This document shows positions 1 through 10,174 of a stretch of 64,000 bases of DNA, piece by piece; the stretch's first letter is position 1, and each line of letters starts with the position of its first letter. The position numbers and the translations under genes were made by a program. This DNA is from Leishmania martiniquensis. Its lineage: Eukaryota; Euglenozoa; Kinetoplastea; Trypanosomatida; Trypanosomatidae. The stretch is taken from positions 810,001 to 874,000 of the forward strand of contig NC_090169.1 in the NCBI RefSeq assembly GCF_017916325.1. The letters are read 5' to 3'. The notes beneath the pieces were generated by a model. The model was not told where the DNA came from. It ran no database searches and was given only the letters and a program-made list of their open reading frames with translations.

Positions 1-2409
1 CGCACCCGCCAGCCACCGAATCCAGCCCTGCGTATAGAGGGCGCGTCCTGTCCCTCCCCCTCGATACGTGGTGCGCGGCCAGCACCAGGCGGTGCCCGCT
101 TCAGGGCGATGCTCCTTGTCGGCGGAGCAGGGGCTCGCCGTCTTTCCGTCCCCCGCCTCCTCTCGATGTCAGCAGAGCGCGCGGAGGGCGTCGCGGCGTG
201 CGCCGCAGGAGGAGGCAGATGGCTCGGTGCGCAGCGGCAGCAGCACCGCCTCCTCTCCAGCGCCCGCGCGCCCTTTGCAAGCGCGGGTGTACCAAGCGAC
301 AGAGGCCCATGGCGAGGCACGCGTCTGCGCGTCACGCGCCTATACGGGTGCCCATCGGGGGGGCACTGCGGGGCGGCAGTTCTACACACCTGACGGGGAG
401 AGCCCATGCGGCGCGAGGGACATGCGCGTCACCACACACCAGCGCGCACGCATCCATGTGCGAAACGAGGAGTGGCTCGGGCCTCCAACGGCGCGCGAAC
501 CTTCCGTGGCATGTCGGACACAGCCCCTCGCCGGGCACCCTTTGCAGCAAGCACAGGCGTGGCGGGGGGAGGGGGAAGGGGCAGGCCCACGCCGGCAGAG
601 TACGAGGCAGTAGACTGCCTGCACATCATGCTACCACACCTTGCCACCCGCCGCTGCAGGAGCCCACCGTGCAAAGAGAAGAGGGGGGTCCTGCTGCGCA
701 GTTTCGCGACGAAGGTCGCCCCTGCCGTCCCGTGCGCTCCACAGCCTCTGTTGTGTGTGTGTCAGGGGGGAGGCAGACTTCTTTGAAATACATCGGTCTT
801 TGAAGAGGAGTCAGCCTGTAGTTGAGCTCTTTCGTTTCATAGTGTTTCCAATGTTGAGGGACGGAACGGAAGACCCATTAGATCGATGCTGCGCTATGTC
901 AGCAAACAGTTCCCCTCAACAGATATCCGGTGAGAGAATGTCCGATGCGTGAGTACAGGAATGTGTGGGGAGATAGCGGGAAAGGGTGAGCGAGCCGGGG
1001 TGGCGACAGGTTGCATGTGGCGTGTATGCGAAAGAAGAAGCGAACGAGTGAAGGCACGAACAAAGAACAAGAAGAGAGAGATCGAGAGCAAGCAAGAACG
1101 AGGTAGAAAGAGAGAGTTTCGCTCAAACAGAGAAAAAAGGGAAATGAAGAAAATGGTGCCGGACACACACGCCGTGCATAGAGGACTCGCCCAGAGGCCA
1201 ACGATACATATGTGAGGATATATACATGGTAACGTAAGCAAGGGACGCAAAAGAGAGAGCATATATGCATGTGTGCTTGTTTGTGTGGAAGAGCGGGGTC
1301 GCAAAGGTCGGTTGATGAGCCATCAACCAGTGAGAGTGGAAACAAGAGAAAAAAGGCGGCGAGGAGTAAAAACAAACAAAAAAGGACATGGCAGTTCGTA
1401 GATGCGTGTGAGGGAGAGAGAGAGACTGCGAAAAAAACAAAAAAAGCAGCATAAAAGTCGGGAATAAGAGGAGTAGGTCTGACAAAAGAAAAAGAAATCT
1501 GCAGCAAAGGGAAAAGAGAGAGGGAGAAAGAGAGTGATAAACAGAGAGGAGACATGGGGAGGAGGCGGTGACGGAAAGCACGTGCCTAAACTTTAGTTAT
1601 AGCTCCAGCACAGACACAAAGACGAAAACCATTTGCTCTCCTTCATGACGGCAGAAAACAAAAGACGCCTGTCCCTCAGGCCAAACAGCGCATGAAGTAC
1701 TGTGCATAGAGCGCCAATGAAGACGCGCACAATGACAAGGAATCTAAGAAATTAAAAAGGGAGCTTACACGCGCACTTTAACTCGGCGAAAACGAGAATC
1801 AAAACGCAACACAACAGAACACAAGAGACGGCGTCGTTTTCCTCTCCCTCACCTTCCCTTCTCTCTCTCGCACACACACACACACTTCTTTGTCAAGCTG
1901 TCCTGCTGTCGAGAAAGGGAGAACTGATTCTAACACATTCGCGCTGATTCCCTTCTTCACACGACCGCGGAGAGAGCGCGAAAGAAGTCGAAGAAGAGAC
2001 TGCGGCAGCTCTCGTATGGCACTGCCTCAACGAACCGCAACAGCAGAAGCCACACATCGAGCCACAACGAGGGAAGCAGCAATAATGAAAAAAAGAGCAA
2101 AAAAAAAACGGCACTGCAGGCAAAGAGTCATCGATGAAGTGCAAGCGACCCATGATCGACGCTGGAGGAGCACACGAAAGCCAAACGCGGTCGAGGGGAG
2201 AAAGGCAATCGACACGCCAACCGACACCATACAAGCATCCTGCAACGACACAAGAAACGGTGGTCGCGCAGCATTGGGCAACAGGAGGGAAGGAGACGAA
2301 GTGAGTGCACCGCCGGATCCCATGACGCGTCCCCAGCGGCCGGTGCGCTCCCCGCCACGCCCAAGAAACAAAATACCTACCGTCATTCCCCCCTGTGGCT
2401 TCTGCCCAC
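1..2409. other. Intergenic region / probable 3' UTR of the eIF2-alpha kinase
   Basis: No convincing gene. Positions 1 to about 720 are a GC-rich island without strand bias; open frames there overlap in several frames on both strands, as expected from high GC alone. From about 950 to 1560 the plus strand is very purine-rich (pyrimidine-rich on the transcribed-sense strand), followed by mixed sequence and a short CA run near 1871-1884. Because the kinase gene ends at 2410 and is read leftwards, much of this stretch is probably its 3' UTR. The GC-rich island could be a degenerate SIDER-type retroposon, but no diagnostic end or tail was identified. Confidence 0.6.
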
Positions 2410-5400
2410 CTATTCCGGTGCCGATACCGTTCGATCCTGCAAGTCACGCTTCAGGATAGTGGGCAGGTCGGCGTCTCCAGTGTACATCACCGGGGTCGTT
2501 GGGATGCCGTAAGGGTCATTGACGAATAGCTCCTGCCGGGACGAGAGGCCAGTCGTCACCATCCGTGAGGCCTGCACGCCAGCTGCTTCCGCCTCCATGT
2601 TTGGGCTGGCTGGTGTCACGCGGCGGCGATGGAATGTGTTTCCGCGCTTCACTACCGTAGACCCATTGGCAGACGCAAGAAATCCGCCTCGGTGAGCCGC
2701 ACGCTGCCCCGCAGAGGGGGCGTGGTGGTCATTCACTGACCGAGTAGCTGCCGTCGCCGCGGCAGCTGAAGCGCTGGCGCTGCTGCCGGCGTCGCTGTGC
2801 CGCACCGGCGGCAGATCTGCATCTGCCTCGTGCCGAGGAAGGGAGAGCGGAAAGGAGTCGCTGGGCCTCGCAAGGGAGCCGATAGGGCCACTGCTTGAGA
2901 GATCTGCCGAGAGAGGTGGGACATCCGACGGCCACGTGCTTGCGACAGTGGTTTGTGTGGTTGTCTGGTCGGCCTCGTTGACAGCAGTGGCTGCGGCTTT
3001 CGCCGGCGCGTTATCGTCACCGGCAGCGGCGTTCGTCTCCTCGCAGCTGCGGTTGCGCGATGCGGAGTGCTCGCCGCCATCGAGTGGGAACTGCGACGGC
3101 GCATTTTCAACCTCCTCCTCGCTTTCCTGTGCCTCTAGCGTGACGATAAGCCTGTTGATCTGCCGAAGCAGTTTTCGTATCGGTGGTCGCTGCAGCGGAT
3201 TTGCCGCCAACATGGATTTGATGAACTGCACCTCGTCAGGGAACTCGGCCTTGAGCTCCTCCGGTAAGATGAGCTGATGGGCGTCGGTTAATATGCGAAT
3301 GCGCTCGTGAAGCGTCGTGAAGGTGCTCAGCATCTCCACGGCAATGATGCCGAGAGAGAAAATATCGGACGGCTTATTCACCGGCTCGCCGCGCGTCTGC
3401 TCAGGGCTGCAGTAAAGTGGACTTCCGCCGACCACTGAGCGCTCCTGGTGGCCGCCGACAACGTTCGACGCCAAGTCGCCCGTGCCGGCGGCTGCGTTAC
3501 CAGGCCGCTTTGCCAGCCCAAAGTCACCGATCTTGAGAACATTGTCGTTGGAAATGAAGATATTCGTGGGCTTCAGGTCGCGGTGCACGACATCCTGGTT
3601 GTGCAAGTACGACAAGCCTTCGCCAATCTGCTTCATGTAGCGCAGCACCTCTAGTCGATAGAAGCCGGTGCGGCGACGAAGCCAGTCCGCCAGCGTCCCG
3701 AGTGGAAAGTACTCCATCTGAATGAAGAGCATGTGATAGGTGTCACCAACTACGGAGTCGGTGTCGGCGTCGGTGCTGGGTCGGTTGGTCTTGTCAGATG
3801 TGGACATCATGAGCGAGTGGTCGCTGAATGCCATCGATGCCGTGTCTAGCCCATCCTCGTCGCAGCGGCAAAGCTGTAGGCGGTTGGCGGTAGAGACGGA
3901 GATATCTTCGATCCAGCAGAAGTAGAAGCGCACCACGTTGGCGTTGTCAAAGGAGCTATGCAGCACGGCTTCCTGCACCACTCGCTCTTCGTCTTGCTCG
4001 TGTATGTGAATCACCTTGATGGCGTACCGTGCATGCGTCACGCGGTGCTCGACGCAGAACACAGACCCCTCGCCTCCGAACCCTATTTTCTCAAGCACCT
4101 TGAAGTGCAGCTGGAAGAGCTTTCCTTCTTCTTCCGTTCCGGTGTTCGCTTGCGAGCGGCTGTGGCTGCTGCCGCGGTCGGAGAAGGTGTCGTCCAGCGT
4201 TGGGGCGCTTGGCAGCTGCCGCGGCGGAAACTGCGCGCGCAGCCACCAGCGCTCGCCGAGGTCGATGTCGATCGTGTCGTCATCACTCGAGCTGTTCGAG
4301 GCTGATATGATGGACTTCTTAGCCTCCGCACTCCCAGTAGGGTTGGGTGATGACACCGCCGCCTTCTTCACTGCAGCCTCGGACTTACTTACCATCCCTA
4401 GAGTGGTAGACGATGAGACGCCGCGCCCTGTCTTCGATGAGGTTGATGTGCCGTTGGTAGCGGTGATCGGGAGCGTTGGTGTTACTGGGAGGGTGTTCTC
4501 GCTCTCCTCGCCTACGATGGCGTTCGCCTGCTCCCGTGTCGGGTTCACCCCTGGCGAGCGTGGCGGTGACCTGCTAAGGTGTCCGAGTGGGTGGTGCCGC
4601 ATAAGCTCCTGCATTGAATCATCCGATCGGGGAAGCGACAGGGTCGCCATGGAGGCAGCGCCCCCAGGCAGGCACGCCAGAGCGAGGGGGTCCGCCGAGA
4701 AGGGGTCCAGTATGAAGCTGAAGGGTGTCGCTCTTCCGCCGCGCGGGGACAGCAGATCTTGCGGCACAAGCTGTACCGATTGTTGACGAGAGGAGGACTT
4801 GTAGGAAACTCGGTCACGGTTACGGTCTGCCTGAGCCCAGGCGCGCTGCAGCTGCCCGCGTGGTGGCACCCCAGCACACAGAAATGCAATTGAGCCAGCT
4901 AGGCAGAGCACTTGAAAGGAGATGACGGCAGCGGTGCGCCACGCCAAGCCTGTTTTCACCACCGCACCCGTGCTGCCAAGGCCTAGAGGTGTGCTCTCAC
5001 TCGAGTAGACGCCGTTCGAGCTCGTCACGGGACTCGATGGCTCGGGGCCTACAACTTCGACAGCTACCGGGACACTTTGTCTGTTGAGTGCCCCGGGTTC
5101 GGATAACGGGGACAGCAGCTGGGGTTCCCACCAGTGACACTGATGGTAATACGCTGCGAGCTCCGTCTCTTCACGCTCATCTGCCTCAACGTCATCGGTA
5201 GCCCACTCACCGTCGGCACCCTTGTCGCGAGCGCTGCCGAGCCCTACGTCACGGTCGAGCAAAAGCGGCACAAGGTGTAGCCCCTCTGCAGCGTGCCTCG
5301 CGGGAACCAATGCCCCGGCGAGCGAAGCGGATGTGAGCCGTGGCGGGGGTTGCGCTGCGGCGTCGTCTGTATCCGCCTCCTTGTAGAGGTGAAGCCGCTT

Positions 5401-6822
5401 GTCCTCTTCGAGTGTACTGCCGAAGATCGGGCGCCGCACTGGAACGCGGAAGATCTCGTTCGCACCACTCACCCACACATAAGCCGCGCTTACCACCGAA
5501 GTGGTGTTCGAGGAGGACGCAGAAGCAGCTTCTCCATCTGATGAAGCCTCACAAGACACATTCGGCAACGTCGATGTCCATGCCGCGGTGCCATCGTAGA
5601 TGCTTCGGAGACTCACATGGCTTGAGTTGATTTGCTGCAAAGTAATCATCTGACTGATGTACTCGGCCGCTTGCGTGCGCGTACGCAGCAGGCTGCTCGC
5701 CAGCAACGCCGTAGTCGACCGCCGCGCAGGAGTCGATTCGACACTCTGATCTGCAGTCCCCTTGAAAGCAACATGCACGGCATGCTTCTCGTCATAGTCA
5801 AACATGTTGCGCATGAACTGCGAGAAAAAACGCGGAGCTTCATCGTTGTCGCCATCACGCGAATCTGATGACGACGTGCTGGCCGTGGTGTGAGCAGAAA
5901 ACTGCGGCGGAAAGGTTGGCTGCGCAACTGCGTGAGGCGACAAGCGGAGCTGCGAGAGACATATAGACCAGTTGTACTCTCCTGCCCGCACCGCGTGAAG
6001 GACAATGTTGTAGCGGACAGTGTGCAAGAGAGGAAGGAGCTCATTATGCGGAACCCCTTGCGGCTGTGTCGCGGAGTCGCCGTTGGGTGAAATGGTGGTC
6101 ATTTTGCTGCTGCAGAAATTATGCGATCCATTCTCTCGTGCGCCCACCGGCCTCCCTGTGCTCGCGTCAAGGTTCGCCACCTGTATCGAGGTCGTCACGT
6201 ACACATCTGTGCCGCCGAGGAACAGTGTTTGGCGCCGCAGCAGCGTTGAGATGTTCATGAAAAAGTAAGGCCGCAGGGACGGCGGCCACCCTCCCAGCCT
6301 CTCTGTTGCGTCTGTGGTCTCCAGTGGGGCAAAGGTCAAAAATGGAATGCGCGTGAAGAGACTGTTCCCACGCACGAGAAACGGAAGCGCCAGCGGGTCG
6401 CGCACCGCTGTTTCCTTAGAGGGCGGCTGATGCATCGTCACGGTCATCATGTCACCACCCGCATCGGCGCTCCAAACATGATGGCCGCGTTCTAAATCAA
6501 AGGCGTGCAGAAGGCCGTTCCCCGTCACTAGAAGCGCCAAACTGTTGCCGGGAAAGGTGTAACGCAGCGCCACACTCCGCTCGGACGGCGCCTGGGCTAC
6601 CGCGATGCCCCCTGTGGCGTCGAACGGAGTAGAGGATGCTTGAGAGAGACACACCGACGACAGCGCGAGTGCAGTCGAAAAGAGGACGAGAATAAATCCC
6701 GTGAGCAGTCTACTTCGTATGCCTGAGCGCCTCCCCGCGCGCCGCCGCCGCCACTGCTCAGGCCCTACCGCGGCTTCGATTCGAACGCACGAAAACGGCT
6801 GGAGGCGTGCATCCTGTGGCAT
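2410..6822 (-). CDS. PERK-like transmembrane eIF2-alpha kinase (1470 aa)
   Basis: Probable type I ER or endomembrane stress kinase that phosphorylates eIF2-alpha to slow translation. After a short arginine-rich N-terminus there is a hydrophobic signal or anchor segment (about residues 39-58). The lumenal part contains a strand motif like those of PERK/IRE1 (TGNGLLHAFDLERG). A second hydrophobic segment spans about 628-650, followed by a low-complexity linker and a kinase domain (about 904-1228). The kinase has a glycine-rich loop, VAIK-type lysine near 936, HRDLKPTN with the catalytic Asp near 1082, and DFG near 1100. A roughly 50-residue insert (about 975-1023) sits between N-lobe strands, as in eIF2-alpha kinases. 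A Ser/Ala-rich tail follows. The frame extends upstream to a GTG at 6879, but the first ATG is at 6822 and places the hydrophobic segment near the N-terminus. Related trypanosomatid kinases are known as eIF2K2/PERK. The family call is strong; the exact orthologue is inferred. Confidence 0.9.
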   Translation of the reverse strand: MPQDARLQPFSCVRIEAAVGPEQWRRRRAGRRSGIRSRLLTGFILVLFSTALALSSVCLSQASSTPFDATGGIAVAQAPSERSVALRYTFPGNSLALLVTGNGLLHAFDLERGHHVWSADAGGDMMTVTMHQPPSKETAVRDPLALPFLVRGNSLFTRIPFLTFAPLETTDATERLGGWPPSLRPYFFMNISTLLRRQTLFLGGTDVYVTTSIQVANLDASTGRPVGARENGSHNFCSSKMTTISPNGDSATQPQGVPHNELLPLLHTVRYNIVLHAVRAGEYNWSICLSQLRLSPHAVAQPTFPPQFSAHTTASTSSSDSRDGDNDEAPRFFSQFMRNMFDYDEKHAVHVAFKGTADQSVESTPARRSTTALLASSLLRTRTQAAEYISQMITLQQINSSHVSLRSIYDGTAAWTSTLPNVSCEASSDGEAASASSSNTTSVVSAAYVWVSGANEIFRVPVRRPIFGSTLEEDKRLHLYKEADTDDAAAQPPPRLTSASLAGALVPARHAAEGLHLVPLLLDRDVGLGSARDKGADGEWATDDVEADEREETELAAYYHQCHWWEPQLLSPLSEPGALNRQSVPVAVEVVGPEPSSPVTSSNGVYSSESTPLGLGSTGAVVKTGLAWRTAAVISFQVLCLAGSIAFLCAGVPPRGQLQRAWAQADRNRDRVSYKSSSRQQSVQLVPQDLLSPRGGRATPFSFILDPFSADPLALACLPGGAASMATLSLPRSDDSMQELMRHHPLGHLSRSPPRSPGVNPTREQANAIVGEESENTLPVTPTLPITATNGTSTSSKTGRGVSSSTTLGMVSKSEAAVKKAAVSSPNPTGSAEAKKSIISASNSSSDDDTIDIDLGERWWLRAQFPPRQLPSAPTLDDTFSDRGSSHSRSQANTGTEEEGKLFQLHFKVLEKIGFGGEGSVFCVEHRVTHARYAIKVIHIHEQDEERVVQEAVLHSSFDNANVVRFYFCWIEDISVSTANRLQLCRCDEDGLDTASMAFSDHSLMMSTSDKTNRPSTDADTDSVVGDTYHMLFIQMEYFPLGTLADWLRRRTGFYRLEVLRYMKQIGEGLSYLHNQDVVHRDLKPTNIFISNDNVLKIGDFGLAKRPGNAAAGTGDLASNVVGGHQERSVVGGSPLYCSPEQTRGEPVNKPSDIFSLGIIAVEMLSTFTTLHERIRILTDAHQLILPEELKAEFPDEVQFIKSMLAANPLQRPPIRKLLRQINRLIVTLEAQESEEEVENAPSQFPLDGGEHSASRNRSCEETNAAAGDDNAPAKAAATAVNEADQTTTQTTVASTWPSDVPPLSADLSSSGPIGSLARPSDSFPLSLPRHEADADLPPVRHSDAGSSASASAAAATAATRSVNDHHAPSAGQRAAHRGGFLASANGSTVVKRGNTFHRRRVTPASPNMEAEAAGVQASRMVTTGLSSRQELFVNDPYGIPTTPVMYTGDADLPTILKRDLQDRTVSAPE

Positions 6823-8701
6823 GCACCTAAGATTCTTGGGCGCAAAGAAAACGTTGGCGGTGTCGAAGAGCCCTCCCACACACAGCCAAGCAAAAAGAGC
6901 CCAGCAGCTGCGCGCCAGCTTAGAGCATACGCACCCTCACCCACAGACACCGAGACACAAAGACGATTCCTTGACGATCGCACGTAAACGGAGAGCGACG
7001 AGCAAAGGGGGGAGGGGCGCAACACGAAATAAAAAGAGGAGAGGAGCAGAGAGGCTCTCCCACACAACACGTCCGTGCGAAGCCCACGCGAAGAGTCAGA
7101 GCGTTCGAGAGGCAGTGGTGTGGAGAACGTTAAAAGCAGAGGTGCGCCGATATATCGCCCAAACGCGTACGCGTGGCGCTCGCCAGCACCTTCTTACGGC
7201 GAAATCCCCTATCTAACTCGACGACGCGCTTTGTGAAGAGCGCACACACTGGCCGGTCTGTTCGTTGCAGAAAGAAGAGGAGCAGACCGTCGTCAAAGGT
7301 TCGCGCTTCGCTCCGAGGAATGGGGGGAGGGGGAGGGGGGAGGTTCCGTGCTGATGCTCCCTTCTTATGAGGGGGGGGGAGAGGCAGAGATCAATGCACT
7401 GTTTCTCGAGCCTCGCTTTGAGTTGTGTGTGCTGACAGCCCTGTTGCTTCTCCCTTCCGGGCGCTCACTTCTGTGTGAGCTTTAATGGGCGTCGTTGTAT
7501 CCTTTACAAGTCTTTTTCTTTCTTTCGTTTTCGTCTCCCCCGCTGCTTTGGTAGAGAACGCCAACGAAAGAAAGCGGCGGAGCGAGCGAGTGAATCGGCA
7601 CGCCAGCGGAGAGCGGACAGTGACTGACGTGAATAGTGGGAACGAAAACAAAAGCAGCAGCAACAGCAGAAGTAGGACGAAGGTTCGAATGCTGCTATGA
7701 TGGTCGTCGTCCTTGTGCTGGTGGGGTCGTGGTGAATGATTGGCGCGAGGGGAGAGAGAGAGGAGGGAGAGGACCGCACTCAGTGGGTGAAGAGAACCGG
7801 CACACACATATACAGACAGCAATAGGGGAGGGAAAAGAGGTGAAAACAGGAAAGGAGACGGTGACTCGATCCGACTGTGAGCGGCGATGCGAGTGAAAAG
7901 GCAGAAGAAGAGCTGTGCGTGTGCGTGTGTGTGGGGGGGGGGGCAGTTTTGTTGTTGAGGGTAGAAGGGCAGAAAAAGGTGGAGGAAGTGGACCGGCATT
8001 GCAAAGTCTCAGTGAAAGAAGCTGTGGCAATGCTCGCAGAATACGAGGAAGGGTCGACGACGAAGACGAGTAGCGCCCGCAGATCGTGGCATCGACTGCC
8101 GAAAGGAGGAGCGTGAACTACTACCAGCGGAGTGGTCACCGCTCATCTGGTCTGAGTTTGCGTGGAATATCCCCAGAGAAGACCTGAGTTTTGCTTGATT
8201 CATGCGCAGCGAGTCGTCGAGAGGGCTAGAGCTCGTCCACGCGCACCTCTCCTCGCGCGACGCAAGCGCTGGTGTTTTTCCTTCTCCGCCGCCGCTCTCT
8301 AAGCGGTGGCATCTCCTCTTTCCGACTACGGACGCATTGCGATCCGCAGTCGGTGCATGGCAATTCACCCAAGTAAAGAAGGGGAGAGCGGAGGCAGAAT
8401 GACTGCAATGGTGCCGTCTTGTATTGAGAAAGACCACCAGGCGCAAAAAAAAGAAAGAAGAAAACAAAGGCGGACCCGGCGGTTCGCAGGGAACACATAG
8501 CGCGTCGCACCGCCCTCTCTCTTTGTCCGCCCAAAAACCCCATCCAGAGAGCTCCACGATGCCCGCTAGAAAAGGCACAAGAACTGGAAGGCAGCTATGA
8601 CACAGGCGGGGAGCACTTCCGCACCGCAGCCGGAAACCACATGGTCAACATGCGCAAGCGTGTCCGCGGGCAAGGCCTCTAGAACGAGTAAACAGGCACC
8701 G
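6823..8701. other. Intergenic region between the 490-aa gene and the eIF2-alpha kinase
   Basis: Holds the probable 5' UTR of the kinase (right of 6823) and the 3' UTR of the 490-aa gene (left of 8702). Positions about 7520-8000 and 8440-8470 are purine-rich on the plus strand, with G runs near 7320-7380 and 7930-7942. A minus-strand frame at 8009-8578 has no recognisable domain and is not called. No RNA gene was seen. Confidence 0.6.
6970..7055 (-). promoter_or_regulatory. Candidate polypyrimidine tract and spliced-leader acceptor for the eIF2-alpha kinase
   Basis: On the minus strand, pyrimidine-rich stretches at about 7055-7025 and 7020-6990 are followed by the first AG at 6971-6970. Trans-splicing there would give a 5' UTR of about 147 nt before the ATG at 6822. 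The rule (first AG after a long pyrimidine tract) is general for trypanosomatids; use of this particular site is inferred. Confidence 0.35.
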
Positions 8702-10174
8702 TCAGTCCTCATGCTGGTGAACCACCACCATTGTCTTCCACGCGTGTGTCAACCCACACTCTGGTGTCGCATCCACTAGCGCCAGTCGCGCCGCTGCCGC
8801 CGCGCAGTCCCGCTGACTACCGGGGACGCCGTGCAGAGCCTCCCTTTCCTTTGCCAGCCTGCCCACCAGGGACGTCACGACTTTTTCTTGCAACTCCACC
8901 CGCCTCGCCTGCAGTCGCCTCAGCTCTGCCACGTCCGCGAAGGTGAAGCGGGGCGTGAACAAATGGCGAACCGGAGGCAGGACCTCAGCCATCGGTACCC
9001 GACTTAGCGATTGCGCTGCCGCCCAGTTCGCCGGGAGGGCGTTGAAATCCTGTGCTGTCAGCACGGTGCCGCGAGCGCCGAAGCACCGGTCGTCCACCTT
9101 TGCCTCGCAAATACCGTTGCGCACGCACGCTTCAAAGAGACGGGAAAGGGTGTCTTGCGGCATCATCTGCAGCTGCTGCACAGAGGCGAGGTCCGTGCTC
9201 CCACTAGAGTCCAGCTCGGCAGCGTACACCATGCAGCCGAGCACATGCGGTGCTGCGCTTTTTTCGGAGACGCTCGTCGATGCCAAAGCCCTTAATGCGT
9301 CACTGGCTCGCCCAGTTAGCCGCTGGCATGCCCGCGATAGAAGCAGATCTATGTTTGTGTGGTTTACCACGGCACCCAGGCCAGTCGCCAGCTGAGGAAG
9401 AGTAGCATCCCCGAAGCGTGTGCGGCTCCGTGATGCCTTTGCTTGTGGCGCGCAGGAGCCTGCACGCGAGCCTCCCGACGGCGGGGATGCAGGAATGCAC
9501 CAGAGGGCGCGCACGGACGCTGGAAACTCAAACGAGTCCACCACCTTTGTCACCACATCTCTCATGTCGATCTCTTTTACCGCCCTCTTTTGCGCCTCGA
9601 GCTGGACGAGCTTGCCGCGAAGCGAGTAACGGTCCAGATACGCGATTCTCGCTTTGAGTCGCTCAACCTGTGCGTCCACCGCGTCCACCTCTGACTCCGC
9701 ACGTGGTGCAGGCGATGACGCCGTTGTGGAGAGGCCCCGCGCAGACACCGCCGTCGCCCCGCGCTCCAGCTCCATGTAATCCGTTGACGCGCCCGTTAGC
9801 GACCTCTCTCGAGGACTGCCTTTGCCTCCCGACAGTGATACAGACTTGCTTGATGGGGCAACAGATATCTGAATTCGTTTACCCCCGTGCGACGGTGTTG
9901 ACGGCTGCCAACTTTGCCGCAGCTGCACGCCACGACGGCGCTCTTCCTGCGAGAGGGCAATGATCGAGCGCGTCACATGCAGCCGTCGCTGCCTGTCGAG
10001 CAAAACAACAAGCTCATTCTCGAGCGCATCTAGGAGCTCATCATTCGTGGAGGACTCGACAATGGCGGCCTCGACGTCATCCACACTGCAGCAAACGGCG
10101 TCTGCATGCACTGCAAGTGAGAGAGCAAGAAAGCGGAGCAGATCGACCCCACCCGAGGGAGATTCTGTCGCCAT
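8702..10174 (-). CDS. Conserved-looking hypothetical protein with a central coiled coil (490 aa)
   Basis: Not recognised. The reading frame has coding-like, balanced composition. The N-terminus (about residues 1-80) is acidic and predicted helical. A Ser/Gly/Pro-rich linker follows (about 90-160), then a heptad-like charged helix (about 163-205). The middle is alternating linker and helices, and a second charged helical stretch lies near residues 425-460. There is no signal peptide, membrane segment or catalytic motif. The frame opens upstream to a GTG at 10327, but the first ATG is at 10174 and was chosen. It lies between OGG1 (upstream in transcription) and the PERK-like kinase. A structural or cytoskeletal role is possible from the coiled coils but not demonstrated. 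Confidence 0.75.
   Translation of the reverse strand: MATESPSGGVDLLRFLALSLAVHADAVCCSVDDVEAAIVESSTNDELLDALENELVVLLDRQRRLHVTRSIIALSQEERRRGVQLRQSWQPSTPSHGGKRIQISVAPSSKSVSLSGGKGSPRERSLTGASTDYMELERGATAVSARGLSTTASSPAPRAESEVDAVDAQVERLKARIAYLDRYSLRGKLVQLEAQKRAVKEIDMRDVVTKVVDSFEFPASVRALWCIPASPPSGGSRAGSCAPQAKASRSRTRFGDATLPQLATGLGAVVNHTNIDLLLSRACQRLTGRASDALRALASTSVSEKSAAPHVLGCMVYAAELDSSGSTDLASVQQLQMMPQDTLSRLFEACVRNGICEAKVDDRCFGARGTVLTAQDFNALPANWAAAQSLSRVPMAEVLPPVRHLFTPRFTFADVAELRRLQARRVELQEKVVTSLVGRLAKEREALHGVPGSQRDCAAAAARLALVDATPECGLTHAWKTMVVVHQHED

Noticed and set aside
899..1555. 218-residue Phe/Leu/Ser-rich minus-strand frame
   Set aside because: Product of a long pyrimidine-rich stretch on the minus strand; no real membrane-protein character beyond composition.
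6823..6879. Upstream GTG start for the eIF2-alpha kinase
   Set aside because: Trypanosomatid nuclear genes start with ATG; the ATG at 6822 also places the hydrophobic segment closer to the N-terminus. The same reasoning was used at 10174, 47221, 51779 and 61294.
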